This document shows positions 38,095 to 47,630 of a stretch of DNA of 64,000 bases, piece after piece. The first letter of the stretch is position 1, and every line of letters starts with the position of its first letter. The position numbers were made by a program, and so were the translations under genes. The DNA lies in NCBI GenBank assembly GCA_023251875.1, contig JAHEXY010000011.1, forward strand, positions 62,001-126,000, in the 5' to 3' direction. Source of the stretch: Bacteroidota bacterium. Its GTDB lineage: Bacteria; Bacteroidota; Bacteroidia; JAHEXY01. The notes under the pieces are model-generated. The model made no database searches. It was not told the DNA's origin and saw only the letters and a list, made by a program, of their open reading frames with translations.

Positions 38095-38499
38095 ATGGAA
38101 AAAGTTACGCATTTGGGGCCGGCCTTTGTTGATGAAAGAGGTCAAATCACTAACATATTTGAAGGCGATATGCAACACATTGCTTTTATTACTTCAAAAG
38201 CTGGCTCTGTAAGAGCAAATCATTATCACAAAAAAATTCATCAATATATTTATTTGGTAAGTGGAGAATTTGAATCACATTGCTGTGATTTAAATAACCC
38301 TGAAAAAAAACAAATGCTGATCGTAAAACCCGGAGATATTGTTGATACACCGGCAATGATTGCCCATGCTCAACGATTTACAAAAGATTCTGTTTTTATT
38401 GCTTTGTCTACAGCTAAAAGACATGAAGGTAAATATGAAGAAGATACTACTGCTTATAAAGTAATAGAAGGTTACATTAATCCAGAACTAGTTAAGTAG
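38095..38499 (+). CDS. Small cupin protein of sugar-nucleotide metabolism
   Basis: The 134-residue protein has ANHYHKKIHQYIYLVSGEFE (metal-type cupin motif 1 with HYH) and KPGDIVDTPAMIAHAQRF (motif 2). DERGQI...IF near the N-terminus recalls RmlC/WxcM-type sugar cupins. It likely isomerises or epimerises a keto sugar nucleotide made by the preceding dehydrogenase. Its stop overlaps the GTG start of the SDR by one base. Confidence 0.78.
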   Translation: MEKVTHLGPAFVDERGQITNIFEGDMQHIAFITSKAGSVRANHYHKKIHQYIYLVSGEFESHCCDLNNPEKKQMLIVKPGDIVDTPAMIAHAQRFTKDSVFIALSTAKRHEGKYEEDTTAYKVIEGYINPELVK

Positions 38500-39236
38500 T
38501 GCCTCATAAAAAAATTGCTATAGTAACAGGCGCAAGCACAGGATTGGGTTTAAGCTTGTCGCTTAAACTTCTTCAAGAAGGTTACCTTGTGCATGGTATT
38601 AGTTGCACGCAAACGCATTGGAAAACTGCTCAAAAATCAGTAAATTTTTCTTCTGACTTTCGGTTACATCAATTTGATGTAACTGATGAAAATGAAGTAA
38701 AATTGTTTTTTGAGGGTATAAAAAAAACAGGTGAGAACATTCATTTGTTAATCAACAATGCCGGATATGCAAGTGTTCCTATAAAGTTTGAAAACATCAC
38801 TACCGAAGAATTTAAAAAAAATATTGATGTTAATTTGTACGGCACTTTTTTAATGTGTAAGTACGCTTTGCCTATTATGCAAAATAACAAACAAGGTACC
38901 ATCATTAATATTTCGTCAATGGCCGGAAAACGTGCTGTGCCGGAATTAAGTATTTACTCAGCTTCAAAATTTGGAGTGCTGGCCTTATCTCAAGCCCTTG
39001 CAAAAGAAAATATCCAAAATGGCATAAAGTGCTATACCGTATGTCCGGGCGGAATGCACACAGAAATGCGTGCCAAACTATTTGGAAGTGAAGATGCCTT
39101 GCGCCAACAAACAACTGATTATGTAGCCGGAGTAATTATGCAAACTATTTCAGGAGAAATTAATATTGATTCAGGAGGAGATATTGTTATTCGCCACAGC
39201 AAGATTTCAGCCATTAATCCAGTACCTTTAGCCTAA
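38499..39236 (+). CDS. SDR-family oxidoreductase (GTG start)
   Basis: The 245-residue classical SDR has AIVTGASTGLGLSL (TGxxxGxG), NNAGYAS, SSMAGKRAVPELSIYSASKFG (Ser, YxxxK) and CPGGMHTEM. GTG at 38499 overlaps the preceding TAG, implying coupling. It is a NAD(P)H-dependent ketone reductase or dehydrogenase; in this context it likely reduces a keto sugar made by the two upstream genes. Confidence 0.87.
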   Translation: MPHKKIAIVTGASTGLGLSLSLKLLQEGYLVHGISCTQTHWKTAQKSVNFSSDFRLHQFDVTDENEVKLFFEGIKKTGENIHLLINNAGYASVPIKFENITTEEFKKNIDVNLYGTFLMCKYALPIMQNNKQGTIINISSMAGKRAVPELSIYSASKFGVLALSQALAKENIQNGIKCYTVCPGGMHTEMRAKLFGSEDALRQQTTDYVAGVIMQTISGEINIDSGGDIVIRHSKISAINPVPLA

Positions 39237-39251
39237 AATTATTTTTATTGT

Positions 39252-40499
39252 ATGAGTTTATTTGATCAGTATTTAAAAAAAGAGTGTCGCTATTGTAACA
39301 GCAAATTGCCTCATGCTATTTTAGAGCTGGGTATACAACCTTTGGCAAATTCATTTATTAAAAAAGACGAGGCTGAAAATAGTGAATTTACTTGCCCGCT
39401 TACTATTACAAGATGTACCCATTGTGGACTTGTGCAATTAACACATATTGTTCCGGCCGATTTAATGTTTTCGCATTATTTATATGTAAGCTCAACTACT
39501 AAAACTTTTCAGGTTCATTTTGCTGAATATGCTAAAGATTTAAAAGAAAGGTCTTTTAAAAAAGAAAACCTTTTAGCTGTTGATATTGGCAGTAATGATG
39601 GTTTGTTGGTATCCTGTTATATGAAAGAAGGCATGAAAGCTTTAGGCGTTGATCCTGCAAAAAATCTTGCTGAAGATGCCAATAAAAGAGGCATCACAAC
39701 TATTAATAATTATTTTAACGAAGAAACAGTAGCTCAAATAAAAAGAGAGTACGGCAATGCCGATATCATTAGCGGCAACAATGTTTTTGCTCATATTGAT
39801 GATATTCAATCGGTATGCAAAAATGTGGCAAACTTACTAAGCGATACAGGAATTTTCGTAATAGAATTTCCATACATGGCAGTAATGCTCGAAGACATGG
39901 TTTTTGATATGATCTATCATGAACACGTTTCGTATATCAATATTACTCCATTAAAATATCTGATGAGCCAACATCAGCTCGAAATTTTCGATATCAAAAA
40001 AGTAGCTTCTCATGGGGGCTCTCTAAGAGTGTTTATCCAAAAAAAGGCTGGAGTTTATAAAGTTACAGATACGGTTACACGTTATTTAAATGAAGAAGAA
40101 CAAAAAGGATACAATAAGCAACAGACTTATATTGATTTTTCAGATCGTGTAGCAAATGTAAAAACAACTTTATTGGAATTTGTAAATACGGCAAAAAAAG
40201 AAAATAAAACCATTGCAGGTTATGGAGCCCCGGCTAAAGGTAATACCATTATCAATTATTGCAATTTTACGCCTGAGCAAATTAATTTTATTGTTGACGA
40301 TAATCCCATGAAGCAAAACATGCTAACCCCAGGAGCTAAAATTCCTGTGGTAAATAGTCAATATTTAGCCGAACACCCTACCGATTATGTTATTATTTTT
40401 GCATGGAATTTTGCAGAGGAAATAATTAAAAATAATAAACAATTAAAAGAAAAAGGAATAAAGTTTATTGTGCCTTTACCAAAACCTGAAATTATCTAA
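39252..40499 (+). CDS. Sugar C-methyltransferase (three-domain, SAM-dependent)
   Basis: The 415-residue protein has an N-terminal zinc-binding domain (CRYC ... CTHCGLVQL), a central SAM domain (VDIGSNDGLLV, about 112-122; ISGNNVFAHIDD) and a C-terminal domain with GYGAPAKGNTIINYC and DDNPMKQNMLTPG. This is the C-methyltransferase architecture of TylC3/NovU-type enzymes that methylate C3 or C5 of a keto deoxysugar. It ends the UXS-like/cupin/SDR group and suggests a branched-chain sugar. Confidence 0.9.
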   Translation: MSLFDQYLKKECRYCNSKLPHAILELGIQPLANSFIKKDEAENSEFTCPLTITRCTHCGLVQLTHIVPADLMFSHYLYVSSTTKTFQVHFAEYAKDLKERSFKKENLLAVDIGSNDGLLVSCYMKEGMKALGVDPAKNLAEDANKRGITTINNYFNEETVAQIKREYGNADIISGNNVFAHIDDIQSVCKNVANLLSDTGIFVIEFPYMAVMLEDMVFDMIYHEHVSYINITPLKYLMSQHQLEIFDIKKVASHGGSLRVFIQKKAGVYKVTDTVTRYLNEEEQKGYNKQQTYIDFSDRVANVKTTLLEFVNTAKKENKTIAGYGAPAKGNTIINYCNFTPEQINFIVDDNPMKQNMLTPGAKIPVVNSQYLAEHPTDYVIIFAWNFAEEIIKNNKQLKEKGIKFIVPLPKPEII

Positions 40500-40516
40500 T
40501 ATTTAAATTCATTTTT

Positions 40517-41221
40517 GTGACCATTAGTATTATTATACCCGCTTATAACGAAGCTCATTTTTTAGATAAAGCCCTACAAGAGGTTTTAGATATCCAAGAG
40601 TTTAATGAAGTAATAGTAATAAATGATGGTTCAAAAGACAATACCAAAACTATTCTTGATGTTTGGGCACAAAAAATTGAATACAGAGATAGGTTGCTTG
40701 TTATCAATCATGAAATAAATAAAGGAAAGGGAGGAGCACTACAAACCGGATTTAAAGCGGCAAAAGGAGATTATTTAGCCATTCATGATGCCGATTTAGA
40801 ATATGATCCCATTGATATTTTACACATGTATAAAGTGGCTTTAAAAGATAATTCTGATTTGGTAATTGGCAGTCGATTTTTAGGAGGAAAACCACAAAGA
40901 ATAAGCTATTATCTAAATAAGGTAGCGAATAAGCTGCTCACATTTTCGATGAATGTACTCTATAACAAAACTTTTACAGATGTTTATTGTTGTCATAAAT
41001 TGTTTAAAAAACGTTTGTTAGAAGGCTACACAATAGATACAAGAGGCTTTGAAGTAGATGCCGAGTTTTTGTCGAAAATGATAAAATATCATAATCCAAG
41101 AGTGATAGAAGTTCCTTCCTCCTATTTTGGACGAACATACGAAGAAGGAAAAAAAATTAAATGGCTCGATTTTTTTCAAGTGATATTTCAAATGGTTAAA
41201 GTAAGAATGTCATCTAAGTAA
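40517..41221 (+). CDS. Glycosyltransferase family 2 (DPM1-like)
   Basis: The GTG start at 40517 places the family N-terminus TISIIIPAYNEAHFLDKAL at residue 2. It has INDGSKDNT, NKGKGGALQTGF and the metal-binding HDADLEYDP. At 234 residues without C-terminal membrane segments it resembles polyprenyl-phosphate glycosyltransferases that charge a lipid carrier, which fits the GT-C-like membrane proteins encoded nearby. Confidence 0.87.
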   Translation: MTISIIIPAYNEAHFLDKALQEVLDIQEFNEVIVINDGSKDNTKTILDVWAQKIEYRDRLLVINHEINKGKGGALQTGFKAAKGDYLAIHDADLEYDPIDILHMYKVALKDNSDLVIGSRFLGGKPQRISYYLNKVANKLLTFSMNVLYNKTFTDVYCCHKLFKKRLLEGYTIDTRGFEVDAEFLSKMIKYHNPRVIEVPSSYFGRTYEEGKKIKWLDFFQVIFQMVKVRMSSK

Positions 41222-41251
41222 GATAACCTTATTTAGAGCTACCTAAAATTT

Positions 41252-42412
41252 ATGCTTCAACAACAAGCCCCTACTTATTTTAAAGGATTAAATGGTCTTC
41301 GTTTTATAGCAGCAAGTCTTGTGTTAATTGATCATGCGGAATGGATTATTCTCCATAAAAATGGATTAGGATATTATAATTTTATTCACCACTTACTAAG
41401 CACAAATGCTCAGAGTGCCGTGATGTTTTTTTTTGTGTTATCGGGCTTTTTAATCACTTTTCTCTTACTTAAAGAATATGAAACTTCACAAACAATAAAT
41501 ATTAAAAATTTCTATCTAAAAAGAGTTGTAAGAATATGGCCACTTTATTATCTATTATTATTTATAGTATTAATAGTTGCTCCTATGTTTTTTTATTTAT
41601 CTGGTCAGGATTATATACCACTTAACTTATCTGCTATTGGGCTTTATATGTGTTTTTTGCCCAATGTAGTAGACACTTTATCTATAGGAACTAAAATGTC
41701 TTTAAAAATTTTATGGTCTATTGGCGTAGAGGAACAATTTTATTTAATATGGGCACCCATAATGAAATTTTTTAAAAGAAGGGTATTGCAAATAATGTTA
41801 GGAATAGTAATCTTAAAAATAATGCTACGGATTTTATTTCATTTTTATTCTGGACATTCCTCTTCGATTTTATTTATGATTGATTTTGTAAATCAATTGG
41901 CTATTGAAAATATGGCAATTGGAGGCATAGGAGCTTATCTTGTTTATTATTACCGCGAAAAAATTCATTCATCATGGTTATTCAATTATTTGCCACAGAT
42001 AGTAATATACGCACTCCTATTCTTTAAACTTAGCACAAATGAAGATTATTTAGACTCGGTAGTATGGTTAAAGAATTTGTATCATATACTATTTGCCAAT
42101 TCACTCTCGCAAATGATTATGTTGCCTGTTCTATTTCTATATCTCATATTAAATGTAAGTTTAAATGCAAAATCAATTATAAAAACAGAAAATAAAGTTT
42201 TTGATTATTTAGGTAAAATATCTTATGGATTATATATGTATCATTGGATCGCCATTAGTGTAACGGTTTTTCTATTAAAATATGCGAATGGTGTAGATAA
42301 ATTTTTGTATAGTTGCCTGTTTTATATATTGGCGTTTGGTATTAATATTGCCATTGCTACGTTATCGTTTGAATATTTTGAAAAGCGGTTTTTAAAATTA
42401 AGACCCCACTAA
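41252..42412 (+). CDS. Membrane acyltransferase (OafA/acyltransferase 3 family)
   Basis: The 386-residue protein has about ten membrane segments, the family N-terminus YFKGLNGLRFIAASLVLIDHAEW (active-site-type His), FFVLSGFLITFLLLKEYE, and KRVVRIWPLYYLLLFI. LWSIGVEEQFYLIWAPI is the second conserved block. It O-acylates a surface polysaccharide on the periplasmic side or during assembly. Confidence 0.93.
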   Translation: MLQQQAPTYFKGLNGLRFIAASLVLIDHAEWIILHKNGLGYYNFIHHLLSTNAQSAVMFFFVLSGFLITFLLLKEYETSQTINIKNFYLKRVVRIWPLYYLLLFIVLIVAPMFFYLSGQDYIPLNLSAIGLYMCFLPNVVDTLSIGTKMSLKILWSIGVEEQFYLIWAPIMKFFKRRVLQIMLGIVILKIMLRILFHFYSGHSSSILFMIDFVNQLAIENMAIGGIGAYLVYYYREKIHSSWLFNYLPQIVIYALLFFKLSTNEDYLDSVVWLKNLYHILFANSLSQMIMLPVLFLYLILNVSLNAKSIIKTENKVFDYLGKISYGLYMYHWIAISVTVFLLKYANGVDKFLYSCLFYILAFGINIAIATLSFEYFEKRFLKLRPH

Positions 42413-42436
42413 CAAAAAAATATTTACTCATACTTA

Positions 42437-44176
42437 ATGAATTTAACATTTAAACACATATTAAAAATAACTACATCTCTTATAGGCCTCCTGCTTTTAT
42501 TTCAAATTGCATGCACCATTTATTTATTCAGCACTACTTATAACGATTTTATTCTTTTTATATTAAACAAAACAGGCAAACTGCATAAAATTGATGAATT
42601 TGAAAATTCATATTTAACAATTTCAAAATTTAATTTCATCAGGTATTTTTCTTTTGCCATAACTATATTATATGGAGCTATAATCTATTTCATCGTTACG
42701 CATTCCAATAAAATTCTAAATAGTTTTTATAATGCTTTCTCTGCATTAATTAATTGTGTAAAAAGAAACATATTTAAAATAATTTCATTACAAAAGCATG
42801 AAAAAATTATTTTATTATCCACATTAACATTTTTTGTTCTTTACAGGTTATATCAAATAATTGTGTTGCCCATCAGCTATGATGAAGCATGGACATACAT
42901 GAATTTTTCGAGTAAAAATATAATTGTATCTGCATTGTATTATCCGGCCCCCAATAATCAAATATTATATTCGATGATTACCAATGTTTTTCTCTTATTG
43001 CCCATTGATGATAAAATTGCAATCAGGCTTCCCAATCTTTTAATTGGAGTGATTGCTGCATTATTGATATTTATTTTTTTAAAAGATTTCTTTAATAAAA
43101 ATACTGCTTTAATGGGGTTTATAACATTTTCTTCTTTGTTTCCGGTAAATTTATATTCAATACAGGCAAGAGGTTATATGTTAATAGTACTTTTTAGCAT
43201 ATTGATTACCTATGCTATTTTTAAAATAGTATTTGTACGATCTCGAAAAATATATTGGGCTGTTTTTATTATAGCATCTATTTTGGGATTTTATACCATT
43301 CCTACTTTTTTATACCCTTTTGTGTCAGTGAGCTTCTTTGCTTTTATTGCCTTTTTATATGAAAAAAATTATTGGCTTATTAAATATTTAATTTATTCGG
43401 GGGTAATAATTACTATAGCTGTAATATTGTTGTATCTGCCTCCTTTTTATATAAGTGGAACGGATGCGTTGTTCAATAATTCAAATATTCAAAATGTTGC
43501 AAACAATCCTGAAAAAATAAATATTAAATTAAATCATTTGCAAAGTACAGCAAATTGGCTTTGGGGGATAAACATCGGTGGTACATTATTAATGGCAATA
43601 ATAATCGTAATTTCTCTCGTAAGTATATTTTTTTTTAAGAACTACAATAACAAGCTCATGATGTTATTTGTATTTATTTCATTGGCATTACCAATAATTT
43701 TTGTGTTCATTCAAAATGTTGTTGCCTACCAAAGAACATGGATCCATCTTACGTTTATTCTCATTATTTTCTTGTCCTTAACTCTTTTTCAGTTTATTTC
43801 TAACAAAATTTTATCCATGCCAACAAAAATATTTTACCTGTTTCTTCTCCCTATATTTCTATTAACTAATTTTAATTATTTATATCATAAAATTTGCATT
43901 ACTGATTTTTTAGCTGAAAATTTTACTCAGCAGCATTTGGTTGATTCATCATTTAAAAATATTTATATTAACTATGATTATTACGATACCATTATTACTT
44001 ATATTTTAACGGTATCTCATAATTCTATTATAATTGACCGACATGACGCTTATGATAAAAATAAACCATACGACTATTTGATCTTAAAAAAATCAAATCA
44101 GCAATTTAATCCCAGCTTAGAAGATTTTATCTTGGATTATGAAGATTACTATATAAAAGCCTATAAAAAGATTTAG
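42437..44176 (+). CDS. GT-C-like membrane glycosyltransferase (GT39/ArnT-like)
   Basis: The 579-residue protein has about ten to twelve membrane segments. The first large loop after about residue 145 contains YDEAWTYMNF, the acidic catalytic-type motif of GT39/ArnT enzymes, and the C-terminal ~90 residues form a soluble tail. Its stop TAG (44174-44176) overlaps the minus-strand TAA of the convergent gene. It likely uses a polyprenyl-phosphate sugar, perhaps supplied by the GT2 at 40517. Confidence 0.75.
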   Translation: MNLTFKHILKITTSLIGLLLLFQIACTIYLFSTTYNDFILFILNKTGKLHKIDEFENSYLTISKFNFIRYFSFAITILYGAIIYFIVTHSNKILNSFYNAFSALINCVKRNIFKIISLQKHEKIILLSTLTFFVLYRLYQIIVLPISYDEAWTYMNFSSKNIIVSALYYPAPNNQILYSMITNVFLLLPIDDKIAIRLPNLLIGVIAALLIFIFLKDFFNKNTALMGFITFSSLFPVNLYSIQARGYMLIVLFSILITYAIFKIVFVRSRKIYWAVFIIASILGFYTIPTFLYPFVSVSFFAFIAFLYEKNYWLIKYLIYSGVIITIAVILLYLPPFYISGTDALFNNSNIQNVANNPEKINIKLNHLQSTANWLWGINIGGTLLMAIIIVISLVSIFFFKNYNNKLMMLFVFISLALPIIFVFIQNVVAYQRTWIHLTFILIIFLSLTLFQFISNKILSMPTKIFYLFLLPIFLLTNFNYLYHKICITDFLAENFTQQHLVDSSFKNIYINYDYYDTIITYILTVSHNSIIIDRHDAYDKNKPYDYLILKKSNQQFNPSLEDFILDYEDYYIKAYKKI

Positions 44177-45471
44177 TTACATACCCCAAGAGGCCGAGCG
44201 CCATACTTATTTAAATTCTTCATCTCCATATCGTATCCTCCTCTTTGTTTATAGAAAAGAAAATAGGAATAAGAAGAAATGGGGCTTTTAACCAGCTGCC
44301 CAAAAACGATATTCGCATTGCCTATTGCGATAAAAATTAAAATAATACTCATCCACTTTTTTATTTTTAAAATAGTGATTGTTTGATACACGCGAGCAAT
44401 ATATAATACAAATACAATAAATACAGGTTGATATATGCGCGCTATCCAAAATCCTCTCATTTCCCATTTAGCCCAAGAATAAGAAGGAGCAGCCTCATTG
44501 AACAAGAATAATAAAACAATAGCAGTTAAGATAGATTTTTCAATTACCGATAATGGAATAAACGAACGATTTTTGATTAATAGAATTAGGGTAGCTATAA
44601 ATCCGATAGGAAGAAAAATAAATCCACTAAACAAAAAATGATTAATTGCAAATATTGGAACCTTGGCAATTAATACTGCCCATTCTTTAAAATTAGATAC
44701 ATTAAAATAACTTTTTAAAATGATAGGATATACCTCTGTATTTTCATTGGTCCAGGGAATTTGATAAACTTTATAAAAAAATAAACCAACCAAAAATGAA
44801 GGTAATAGCATGGCAATAATAGTAAATGGAATTTGTTTGTATTTTTTTTCAAGTATAAACATGAAAAAACATGCGGGGGTAAAATATACCATTAAATCAT
44901 AACCTGTAAATAATACGCCCATAACAAGCCCCCAAAGTGCACTTGTATATATATTTTGAGTTGCTTTTAGTTTAAACATAATTATTGTTAGCCAAAGGGC
45001 GCAGGGCACAATTAGAGTTTGCGCATACGGAAGACCAACCCAATACATTACTCCCGGATTTAATGATAGCAATACAACTCCTGCTATAGCCGCTTTTTCT
45101 CCCATTTCTTTTTTTAGAAAAAATACAAAAGAAATAAATGCCAATAAATTGATAATAGCTCCAACAATAAAGCCTCCTATTTCAAATCCCAAGGATTTCA
45201 TAGCAGGGTATGCAAGTAATGGATATAGAATTCTCCTTAAGTATATACTCATCTCCCATTTCGATTTATCTTGACCATCTATCATATAATAAGTTTCTTT
45301 AAAGTCTCCGTGATCTATATTTACTAAATAATTGCATGGGCTTAAAATTTTTGGAGACCAGTGTGTATTAGCATAAGGGCAAAGCGTACCCGATGAGCAC
45401 CATATACCTGCAGCTAAAATAATTGAACCTACTATCAAGAAAAGAATAAATGTTTTTTTATGGAATAACAT
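44173..45471 (-). CDS. Polytopic membrane protein, GT-C-like (duplicate 2)
   Basis: The 432-residue protein has around ten membrane segments. After the first segment, CPYANTHWSPKILSPCNYLVNIDH and a RRILYPLLAYPAMK motif resemble the acidic loop and R-x-x-YP pattern of GT-C transferases. It is a close paralogue of the adjacent 45484-46788 gene over its whole length, with several long identical blocks at the C-terminus. It is the last gene of the minus-strand carbamoyltransferase operon, and its stop codon overlaps that of the convergent gene by 4 bp. Confidence 0.75.
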   Translation of the reverse strand: MLFHKKTFILFLIVGSIILAAGIWCSSGTLCPYANTHWSPKILSPCNYLVNIDHGDFKETYYMIDGQDKSKWEMSIYLRRILYPLLAYPAMKSLGFEIGGFIVGAIINLLAFISFVFFLKKEMGEKAAIAGVVLLSLNPGVMYWVGLPYAQTLIVPCALWLTIIMFKLKATQNIYTSALWGLVMGVLFTGYDLMVYFTPACFFMFILEKKYKQIPFTIIAMLLPSFLVGLFFYKVYQIPWTNENTEVYPIILKSYFNVSNFKEWAVLIAKVPIFAINHFLFSGFIFLPIGFIATLILLIKNRSFIPLSVIEKSILTAIVLLFLFNEAAPSYSWAKWEMRGFWIARIYQPVFIVFVLYIARVYQTITILKIKKWMSIILIFIAIGNANIVFGQLVKSPISSYSYFLFYKQRGGYDMEMKNLNKYGARPLGVCN

Positions 45472-45483
45472 ACTTATAAACTA

Positions 45484-46788
45484 CTAATTATTATTTGTGC
45501 AAATACCAAGCGGTCGGGCGCCATACTTATTTAAATTTTTCATCTCCATATCATACCCTCCTCTTTGTTTATAGAAAAGAAAATACGAATAAGAAGAAAC
45601 AGGGCTTTTGAATATTTGTCCAAAAACAATATTGGCATTACCAATTGCAATAAAAATTAAAATAATATTCATCCATTTTTTAATTTTTAGAATTGAAACT
45701 GCTTCATATACACGAGCCATGTATAATACAAATACAATAAATACAGGCTGGTATATGCGCGCTATCCAAAAACCCCTCATCTGCCAATAGGCATCATAAG
45801 GAGGAGCTGCTTCATTAAATAAAAATATTAAAACAACGGCAGTTAATATAGATTTTTCAATTGTAGTTAATGGAATAAAAGAATGATTTTTAATTAATAG
45901 CATTAGGGTTGAAGCAAAACCAATAGGGAGAAATATAAAATTACTAAACAAAAAATGATTAAGGGCAAACAAGGGAACCTTAGCAATTAAAATTGCCCAT
46001 TCTTTTAAATGTGAAAAATCGAAATAGCTATGCAGTACCACAGAATATATATTAGAATTTCTATTACTCCACGGAATTTGGTAAAATTTATAAAGAATTA
46101 CACTTACCAATAACGAAGGCAATACCATGGCAATAATAGTAAATGGAATTTGTTTGTATTTTTTTTCAAGCCAAAACATAAAAATACAAGCAGGTGCAAA
46201 ATAGGCTATTAAATCATAACCTGTAAAAAGTATCCCCATAGCAAGCCCCCATAAAGCACTCTTTAAAATATTTTGAGTAGCTTTTAGTTTATGCATAATT
46301 ATTGTGAGCCAAAGGGTACAGGGCACAATTAAAACATGGGCATAGGGCAACCCCACCCAATACATTACTCCAGGGTTTAACGTTAATATTAAAATACCCG
46401 CTATAGCGGCTTTTTCTCCTATTTCTTTTCTCAAAAAAAGGATAAAAGAAATAAATGCCAATAAGTTAATAATGACACTAGCAATAAAACCTCCTGTTTC
46501 AAAACCCCAATATTTCATTGCCGGATAGGCAAGTAGTGGAAAAAGCACCCTTCTTAAACCTTCACTCCAGCTCCATTTTCCCCTTTCTTGGCCATCTATC
46601 ATTTCATATACCGCCTTAAATAGATCATGATCGATATTCACTAAATAATTGCATGGGCTAAGAATTTTTGGCGACCAATGTGTATTTGCATAAGGGCAAA
46701 GCGTGCCTGATGAGAGCCACATACCTAAAATTAAAATGATGGCTCCACTAATAAAAAATAAAATAAACTTATTTTTATTGATGATCAT
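45484..46788 (-). CDS. Polytopic membrane protein, GT-C-like (duplicate 1)
   Basis: The 434-residue paralogue of the following gene shares NTHWSPKILSPCNYLVNIDH, the RRVLFPLLAYPAMK motif, VMYWVGLPYA and a nearly identical C-terminus (FLFYKQRGGYDMEMKNLNKYGARPLG). The 12-bp gap and high conservation indicate a tandem duplication in place. The acidic residue in NIDH and the RRV..P motif make a lipid-linked glycosyltransferase role reasonable but unproven. Confidence 0.75.
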   Translation of the reverse strand: MIINKNKFILFFISGAIILILGMWLSSGTLCPYANTHWSPKILSPCNYLVNIDHDLFKAVYEMIDGQERGKWSWSEGLRRVLFPLLAYPAMKYWGFETGGFIASVIINLLAFISFILFLRKEIGEKAAIAGILILTLNPGVMYWVGLPYAHVLIVPCTLWLTIIMHKLKATQNILKSALWGLAMGILFTGYDLIAYFAPACIFMFWLEKKYKQIPFTIIAMVLPSLLVSVILYKFYQIPWSNRNSNIYSVVLHSYFDFSHLKEWAILIAKVPLFALNHFLFSNFIFLPIGFASTLMLLIKNHSFIPLTTIEKSILTAVVLIFLFNEAAPPYDAYWQMRGFWIARIYQPVFIVFVLYMARVYEAVSILKIKKWMNIILIFIAIGNANIVFGQIFKSPVSSYSYFLFYKQRGGYDMEMKNLNKYGARPLGICTNNN

Positions 46789-46806
46789 AAATTTTTTAGT
46801 GACAAT

Positions 46807-47577
46807 TTAAATATCTGAAACCTTTGTAATGGTTATGGTCATGTGCATGGAAAACCATTTTGAAATCGGATTCATTACTTTTTCAAGTCCATTAAAAAAT
46901 GAATACGTAAAGTTTGGAACTAAGGCCTTCATTGAAACACCTCCACTTAAAATATATTTAATTGGAGTATGGTATTGAATAGATTTGATTTTAAGATTTG
47001 GAAAATATTCATTGTATTGCTTGTAATCTCTTTGAAAAACAATCCAAGGTAAAGCTATATTAGCCCCACTTAATGGGCCGGATTGCTTAAAACTCCACCC
47101 TTCATTTTCTTCAAATGGCTCATGATGAAAATTTTTATATATAAATCTACCCCAAATACTATTACAGGGTTCAATCATTATCAATTGTCCGTCTTTTTTT
47201 AGTACTCTTGATACTTCGGATAAAAATTTTTTTGCATCCGGGATATGGTGAAATGTGTCAACCAAAAATATAGCTCTTACACTGTTATTTTCAAAAGGAA
47301 TATCCAATGCAGAAAAAGTATAGTCAATAGATTCTAAAGGTAAAATATCTGAAGTGGTAACTTGGGGTAAAACATCTTTTAAAAAACCTCCTCCGGAACC
47401 AATTTCTAATAAAATTCCATTTTTAGGAAGGTTGGGAACAGCATTTATAAATGTATTATACCAATCGAGGTATAGCTTTTTAAGAAAAGGTTTTTCAAGA
47501 ATAATTTTTTTATGCCAAATAGTTCTTTGGGGATCATCAATACTATAGGGTATTTCATATTTTAAAAATCCAAGCAT
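46807..47577 (-). CDS. Class I SAM methyltransferase
   Basis: The 256-residue protein has LLEIGSGGGFLKDVL (about 56-70), a long AdoMet-binding loop and AIFLVDTFHHIPDAKKFLSEVSRVLKKDGQLIMIEP (motifs IV-VI of UbiE-like enzymes). The region after residue 130 is substrate-specific. It lies within the minus-strand operon, separated from the bifunctional gene by 53 bp. Confidence 0.86.
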   Translation of the reverse strand: MLGFLKYEIPYSIDDPQRTIWHKKIILEKPFLKKLYLDWYNTFINAVPNLPKNGILLEIGSGGGFLKDVLPQVTTSDILPLESIDYTFSALDIPFENNSVRAIFLVDTFHHIPDAKKFLSEVSRVLKKDGQLIMIEPCNSIWGRFIYKNFHHEPFEENEGWSFKQSGPLSGANIALPWIVFQRDYKQYNEYFPNLKIKSIQYHTPIKYILSGGVSMKALVPNFTYSFFNGLEKVMNPISKWFSMHMTITITKVSDI

Positions 47578-47630
47578 AATTTGTATCTGTTAATTCATCC
47601 TAAAAATATAAGCTCCTTATAGAAAATAAC

